The translations under genes and the position numbers were made by a program. Below are positions 59,250 through 64,000 of a stretch of 64,000 bases of DNA, one piece after another; within the stretch, counting starts at the first letter, position 1; every line of letters starts with the position of its first letter. The stretch is from Rhynchosporium graminicola (lineage: Eukaryota; Ascomycota; Leotiomycetes; Helotiales; Ploettnerulaceae). The stretch spans positions 1 through 64,000 of the forward strand of contig FJUW01000041.1 in the NCBI GenBank assembly GCA_900074885.1. Direction: 5' to 3'. The notes beneath the pieces are model-generated. The model was not told the origin of the DNA. It made no database searches and was given only the letters and a program-made list of their open reading frames with translations.

Positions 59250-60976
59250 GTAACTATAGTTATCTATTCTGTTTTCCTAGGCCTTAATCTACTAATCTAG
59301 TTTACGCGGAAGTCTAAGTTTACTTAAGTTAGTAATATAGAAGTCTCTAAGCTTATACGGAGTACCTATTAGGTTAGAAGCGTTATACTAAGTTAGGTCC
59401 GAGTCGTAGCTTAGCTAATTAACTTAATACTTCAGATTACCTCTTAGGAGCTATATAGTAAGTATATCTTATAACTCTTACTCTTCTTAAGTAGCGATAA
59501 CTTCCGGGGGTAAGTTTAGTAGCTCTTAGCTTAGTAATAAGTTATCCAGGTCCTTAAAGAGTAATTCGAGAGCGAATATATTATATATAGAAGATCTAGG
59601 AGGTAAATCTAGCTTATAGGAGTATCTGATCTTAGCTAGGACTTAGTATAATCCTGCCTAGAGGCTAGATAGCTTCTTACTTAGCTAGTAATTCTTAAAG
59701 TTCCTTATAGAGAGAAATACCTTATCTCTAACTTCCTAGTTAATATTATGCTATTTCAGGTTAGTTATAGCGCTTATCCTCTACTAAGTAGCTAGTATAT
59801 TAGCTTTTATAACCTCGATAGCGGATTTAGTATATTTAGCTAAGGATTTAGTATTAGTATAATTAAGCTTCTCTTATAGTATTAATATAGTAAGTTACTT
59901 CTAATCCTAGCTATTCTGTAGTAGTATACTATATTTAAAGGTATATAGCGCTATACCGATAGAATTATAAGGCAGAGTTACTTAAGCGCGGTCTATTATT
60001 AGTAGTAGTTCGCCTTAGTTACTCTAATAGTAATTAATAAAAGGTCTAAGGCGTTAGTTAATATATTAGTTTATAATCTCCGTTTATCTATTAGTTTACT
60101 AGTAGAAAGAAGTAGAAAGCTTAACCTTAACTCTAATTATATAGTAAAACTCTTACTAGAAGGATAAGATAAACTAAGCTTCTCAGTTAGATATAATTAA
60201 CTTAGGGGTATATCCGAAATAATATATCTATCAGATAAATAATATCGCTATCCTACAGGTATCGATATTATAGTAATATAATATCGATACGGAGTCCTTC
60301 CCTAAGTAGTTGATAAATACTAATATCTTATTAAATCCTTAGTTATTAAGTAGGAAGTCCTTAAAATTTATAGCTAAGTACTATATAAAGTAGCTAGGTA
60401 CTAGGAATAAGTAGAGGAATCCTTACTATTTCGTTTACTTAAGATAAGAGTATTAGTAAGAGCGGTAATTACAAGTATACTATTTTATATCCGATACAAG
60501 TCCTTTCTAATAGTAATAAGTAGAAATTATTTCAGTAGTCTTACAAGTATTTAGATAAGCGGAGGAAACTTAATCGTAGACTTCGCTGATTAAATAAGTA
60601 TATAGCGGGGTATAGTATTATACGTATAGATAACTATTATAAAGTAGTAAACTATTATTAATAGTATAGCTATTTCCTAATATATTCTATTTATTAGAGA
60701 GCGATTCTCAGTTGAATTAGTATAGTTTCTCGGTTAAATTAAAGGAGTTATATATAGGTTCTGATAGCGTATTAGTCCCTAGCGATATTAAGTATATATA
60801 ACTAATTTGATCGATATAATAATTAGCTAGTTCCGTATTAATCCTAGAGTCTAGGCGGTCTAGGGGTAATAAAACCCGAGATTTACTATTCTACTTCTAC
60901 TATTCTTATATCTTTAGGTCTTATTCCTTATAGCTAAAGATATTAGCTTTAGTATTATCTTTCTTAAGTATATATA
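59250..60976 (-). pseudogene. Integrase and RNase H region of family-1 copy K
   Basis: Minus-strand remnant colinear with 1900-3590 of the left copy: chromodomain-like tail about 59300-59600, integrase core about 59750-60650, then the start of the RNase H tether. Interrupted at 60977 by copy C. Slightly less mutated than the left copy (for example ctcgggataag-type words, cccgagatttac near 60870). Confidence 0.65.
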
Positions 60977-61178
60977 TATAACGACACAAGACTTAAGGCA
61001 GTATATAAGTAAGAATAAACAAGTAGGGAGGCTAAGGGCGATCTTATATAATCTAGTACGAAGGAAACAGAAAGATATAGAGCTCTAAAGGAGTCTGCAC
61101 CTTCTATATATATAAGGAGGGTATACCTAAGGCACTGATACTAGCCCGTATCTACCACGTATACTATACGCCGTTATA
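60977..61178 (-). repeat. 3' LTR of copy C
   Basis: 202 bp in reverse: starts tataacgacacaag and ends cgccgttata. Unmutated at the outer (left) edge. Confidence 0.93.
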
Positions 61179-61199
61179 TTACCCCCTTCTAAGATAAAG

Positions 61200-62500
61200 G
61201 CTTACCCTTAAGCTTTTAAAAGTAAATAAAAAACGAAAGAAAAGATAATTAAATTAAGTCGAATTCCAAATAAAATCTAAGTAATTATTAATCTAAAGCG
61301 TAAGACGTAAATCACTCCTTCTTCGTCTTTAATATCAGATAATCGCCCTTATAGTAACTATGCTTCTTATAGTAGTAATACTATACTTCCTCGATAGGTA
61401 TTAAGAGCTCAGAAGACATACTAACTATCGGTAGAGCTAGAGTAGCTCGAGCTATTAAAGGTAGTCGAGAGAGTTCTAAATCGAGTGCCGTAAGAGAAGA
61501 GACTATAGCTAAATAATCAGTCTTCTAAGAGTACTTAATTAGAGCGGCAGCTATACGTAGCCGTATAGTAAGCTTCAGCTAGAGGTAAAAGTACTATTCT
61601 GATTTAGCTATACCTCCGAGAATTACAAAGCTTTAGAACTTTAAACGGAATTATAAAAAGGACTCATTTTTAATTAAAAGCTTATGAAATTCAGTCTAAT
61701 ATTACTCCGTTTCGAGTCCGGAAAAGTAATAAGAAGCGAGTACTAAAATTATCTCTTTAGTAGAGGAGAAAGGCGTAATTTCCGAGAGATACTATAGTTC
61801 TAAGTAACTTCTTATAAGGCTAGAAGTAGAGCTCTAGACTAGCGCTTTATAAGCACGCGTAATCGGGTATTAATCTGAATTAACTTCTAGTTAGTCCTAA
61901 ATAGAAGTATACTATTAGCTAAAAGATAAGTTAATCCCTATATTAAGATTATCGATACTTTCAGTTAGTTACGATTTACTAGAGGTCTATAAATTATTAA
62001 TTAAAGAGCGTTTAAGGGTAAGTTCTATTAGTAATTATAATACTAAGTTTACTAAAAGTCTAAGGTTTATCGATTATACCTAAGTATATAAAAACTCAGC
62101 AAATATCTATTCGATACGACTAATACTAATAGAAAGCTCCCGAGTAATTGATTCTATTTATAATTAATAGTCTTTAATCGATTAAAGTAATTCTATAATA
62201 AGTACAGAATCAGAGGGGCTATAAGGGTATTCCGGTGAAGCTATAGGAGCTAGCTAAGCCTTCTTAGGAAGTATAGTATTAGGTAAGCGAGGCTAAGCGA
62301 AAGTAATAGAACACTTAAAAGTTATAAAAGAAACGAAAGTCTAAATCGAATTCTAAAGAAGCTAAAAGATTAAGAAAAGTTAGATATTTTCGTTAAGTAG
62401 ATATAGAAAGTATTAAATTAAAAGTCCTAGTAGAGAGAAGTCGATTCTACTAAGGGGGGCTAAATTATACCGGGGTATAGGGATTACGAGTCGAATTCCG
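61200..62500 (-). pseudogene. Gag-like protein of copy C
   Basis: Minus-strand counterpart of the copy A Gag frame, with the CX2CX4HX4C footprint at about 61335-61376. In copy C one codon in the knuckle spacer is still CAT (His) where copy A has TAT, which confirms the direction of mutation. As in A, no polymerase or integrase follows. Confidence 0.6.
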
Positions 62501-62964
62501 ATAATTTCCGCTAAAGTAATAAGCTACTTTATTCTAGCTTAAAAGTAAGGTTTTTCGCTATTAGAATTACTTTCGGAAGGTTAAAGTCAGGTAAGGAGTT
62601 AATAAATATTAGGGCTTATAGGGAAGTTTCCACCTAAAATTCGTCTACTATTTTACTTTATATATATAAAGGAACGAGTTTCGAAGTATCCGAGAGTAAC
62701 TTCGCAATAATACTAGTACTTCTAAAGCTGAATTATATTTAAATTCCTAGCTATTCGAGAGATCTCTAGAATCTTAGCTCTTTTGAAAACCTAACTATCG
62801 AATTCGTAATTAATAATACTAACTATTTCCGTATAATTCCGAAAATCTAAAGTAAGTAGAGATAACTCAGCGAAGAGCTCCCTAGTAGTTATATATACGA
62901 ATCGAGTTTTCTAGATAAGATATTATTTAATACTATCCTTAGTAGTCTTAATCTTTCTATTTAA

Positions 62965-63166
62965 TATAATAATATAAGACTTAAGGTAGTATATAAGTAA
63001 GAATAAATAAGTAGGAAAGCTAAAAGCGATCTTATATAGTCTAGTACGAAAGAAATAGAAAGATATAGAGCTCTGAAGGAGTCTGCACCTTCTATATATA
63101 TAAGGAGGGTATGCCTAAGGCACCGATACTAGCCCGTATCTGCCACGTATACTATGCGCCGTCATA
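62965..63166 (-). repeat. 5' LTR of copy C
   Basis: 202 bp in reverse: starts tataataatataagac (mutated inner edge) and ends gcgccgtcata (unmutated outer edge), followed by ATATA. Confidence 0.93.
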
Positions 63167-63171
63167 ATATA

Positions 63172-64000
63172 TAATTTAAAAGTTAAATTCGAATAGAAAT
63201 TCTATCTATCTAGCTTACTTACTAGTTAGGACCTTAGTAGTTATAAAGTATTCTAAGGATCGATAGTTCGTATATACGCTAGTATAGTATCGTAGAGATA
63301 TAAGTTCTGATCTCTATTTCCGGAAAGACTTAATAATAGCGTATAATTCCTTATTATAGATCTCCTAGTTTAGTTCGTATTTATTAAGAATATAGAAGTA
63401 GAATCTAATTAGATACTACTAGTTATCTTTATATAATTAAGAGATAACTCTAGCTATTATACTATCGAAGGTATTAGTTTCTAGTTTAGTTTATAATTCA
63501 GAGTTAAAATAGTATAATTTCTATACTAATAGTAGCTATTAACGTAAATCGTCGAAGGAATTCTTATAATCGTTAGTGAAATTCTATAGTACTATAAGCC
63601 TAGTAAGTATTAAGAGAGGTTTAGCGATAAGGCCGAAATTCCGAATAAATTAATAGTAGAAACTATAGAATCCTAGGAACGATTTTATAGCTATTACTAT
63701 TTCGGGGTACTTCTAGTCTACTAATAGTACTACTTTCTCGGGATCTAGCTCGATTCTATTAGTAGTAACGATATATCCGAGGTATTTAGTCCGAGTAATA
63801 TAGAATTCGCTTTTCTTAATATCTACCTAGAGTCTAGTATCTATTAAGTATTATAGTACTAATTTAATATATTCCTTATATTCCTAGAGCGTTTCTAAGT
63901 ATATAAGAATATTATCTAAGTAAGCTATATAGAAATCGTCTAAGTAATCTAGTAGTATATTATTTATATATTATTAGTATATACTAAGTCTATTATAGAG
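63172..64000 (-). pseudogene. RNase H and RT remnant of family-1 copy K
   Basis: Minus-strand pol resuming after copy C, colinear with about 3590-4420 of the left copy: RNase H at 63230-63620 and the start of RT towards 64000. The reverse of the YLDD-type region lies near 63920-63945. Continues beyond the window. Confidence 0.75.

Larger units (their letters stand above)
60977..63166 (-). mobile_element. Non-autonomous LTR element, copy C (complete, minus strand)
   Basis: 2190 bp, inverted relative to A and B. LTRs at 60977-61178 and 62965-63166 (202 bp each), target duplication ATATA (60972-60976 and 63167-63171). The polypurine tract in reverse is at 61179-61190 (ttacccccttct). The interior contains the Gag-like frame with the CCHC knuckle near 61335-61376 (minus strand, YYYYKKHSYYKGDY). 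The empty target is visible at about 3580-3590 (aagtatatatataattt) in the paralogous copy. Confidence 0.93.
56122..64000 (-). mobile_element. Gypsy family-1 copy K, minus strand, runs out of window
   Basis: Minus-strand family-1 element with its 3' LTR at 56122-56390 (269 bp), the polypurine tract in reverse at 56391-56401 (ttacctccccc), then the same internal order as 285-6240. It is split by copy B (56871-58178) and copy C (60977-63166) and at 64000 has reached the RT region (equivalent to about position 4420 of the left copy). Removing the two insertions gives a continuous match to the left copy. Its 5' part lies outside the window. Confidence 0.88.

Overview
The window looks like a block of heavily mutated, nested retrotransposons from a filamentous ascomycete (Pezizomycotina). 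The sequence is very AT-rich, and CpA and TpG are nearly absent over long stretches: the first 117 bases contain neither. CpG, CpC and CpT remain common. That is the footprint of CpA-to-TpA repeat-induced point mutation (RIP). As a result ATG is rare, glutamine and arginine codons have become stops, and domains can be read only by looking through those stops. I see no host gene, tRNA, rRNA, CRISPR array or bacterial-type signal. Species cannot be named from this sequence.

Layout. 1-6240: two pieces of one Ty3/gypsy family (family 1), a plus-strand RNase H fragment joined to a minus-strand copy. About 6560-12090: a second gypsy family (minus strand) with an internal 830-bp tandem duplication. 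12091-14110: a tandem array of ~522-bp units. 14111-18440: a minus-strand gypsy gag remnant interrupted by a complete 2188-bp non-autonomous LTR element (copy A, 15920-18107). 19574-19791: a solo LTR. 19878-27653: a full-length family-1 gypsy element with 268-bp LTRs and a perfect TATCT target duplication. 27961-40844: a minus-strand Ty1/copia element split by a complete minus-strand gypsy element (29498-36234, 496-bp LTRs, target duplication CTAAC). 40845-45765: a minus-strand gypsy element truncated at its 5' side. 45766-51920: a plus-strand copia element, the least mutated element here. 51921-54073: a gypsy remnant without reverse transcriptase. 54074-56121: a gypsy integrase remnant carrying a TRIM-like 0.8-kb element. 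56122-64000: a minus-strand family-1 copy leaving the window, split by two more copies of the non-autonomous element (B, 56871-58178; C, 60977-63166).

How the parts relate. The non-autonomous elements share the 3' half of the LTR, the primer-binding leader and the polypurine tract with autonomous family 1, but differ in the 5' half of the LTR and carry only a Gag-like frame with a CCHC knuckle. This suggests a helper/dependent pair. Family 1 and the gypsy element at 29498-36234 each also carry a long reading frame antisense to gag-pol near the 3' LTR. Two interrupted sites have an uninterrupted paralogue in the same window, so those insertion events and target duplications can be read directly.

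Domain boundaries inside degraded coding regions are approximate (tens of bases). LTR ends supported by target duplications should be exact to a base or two.
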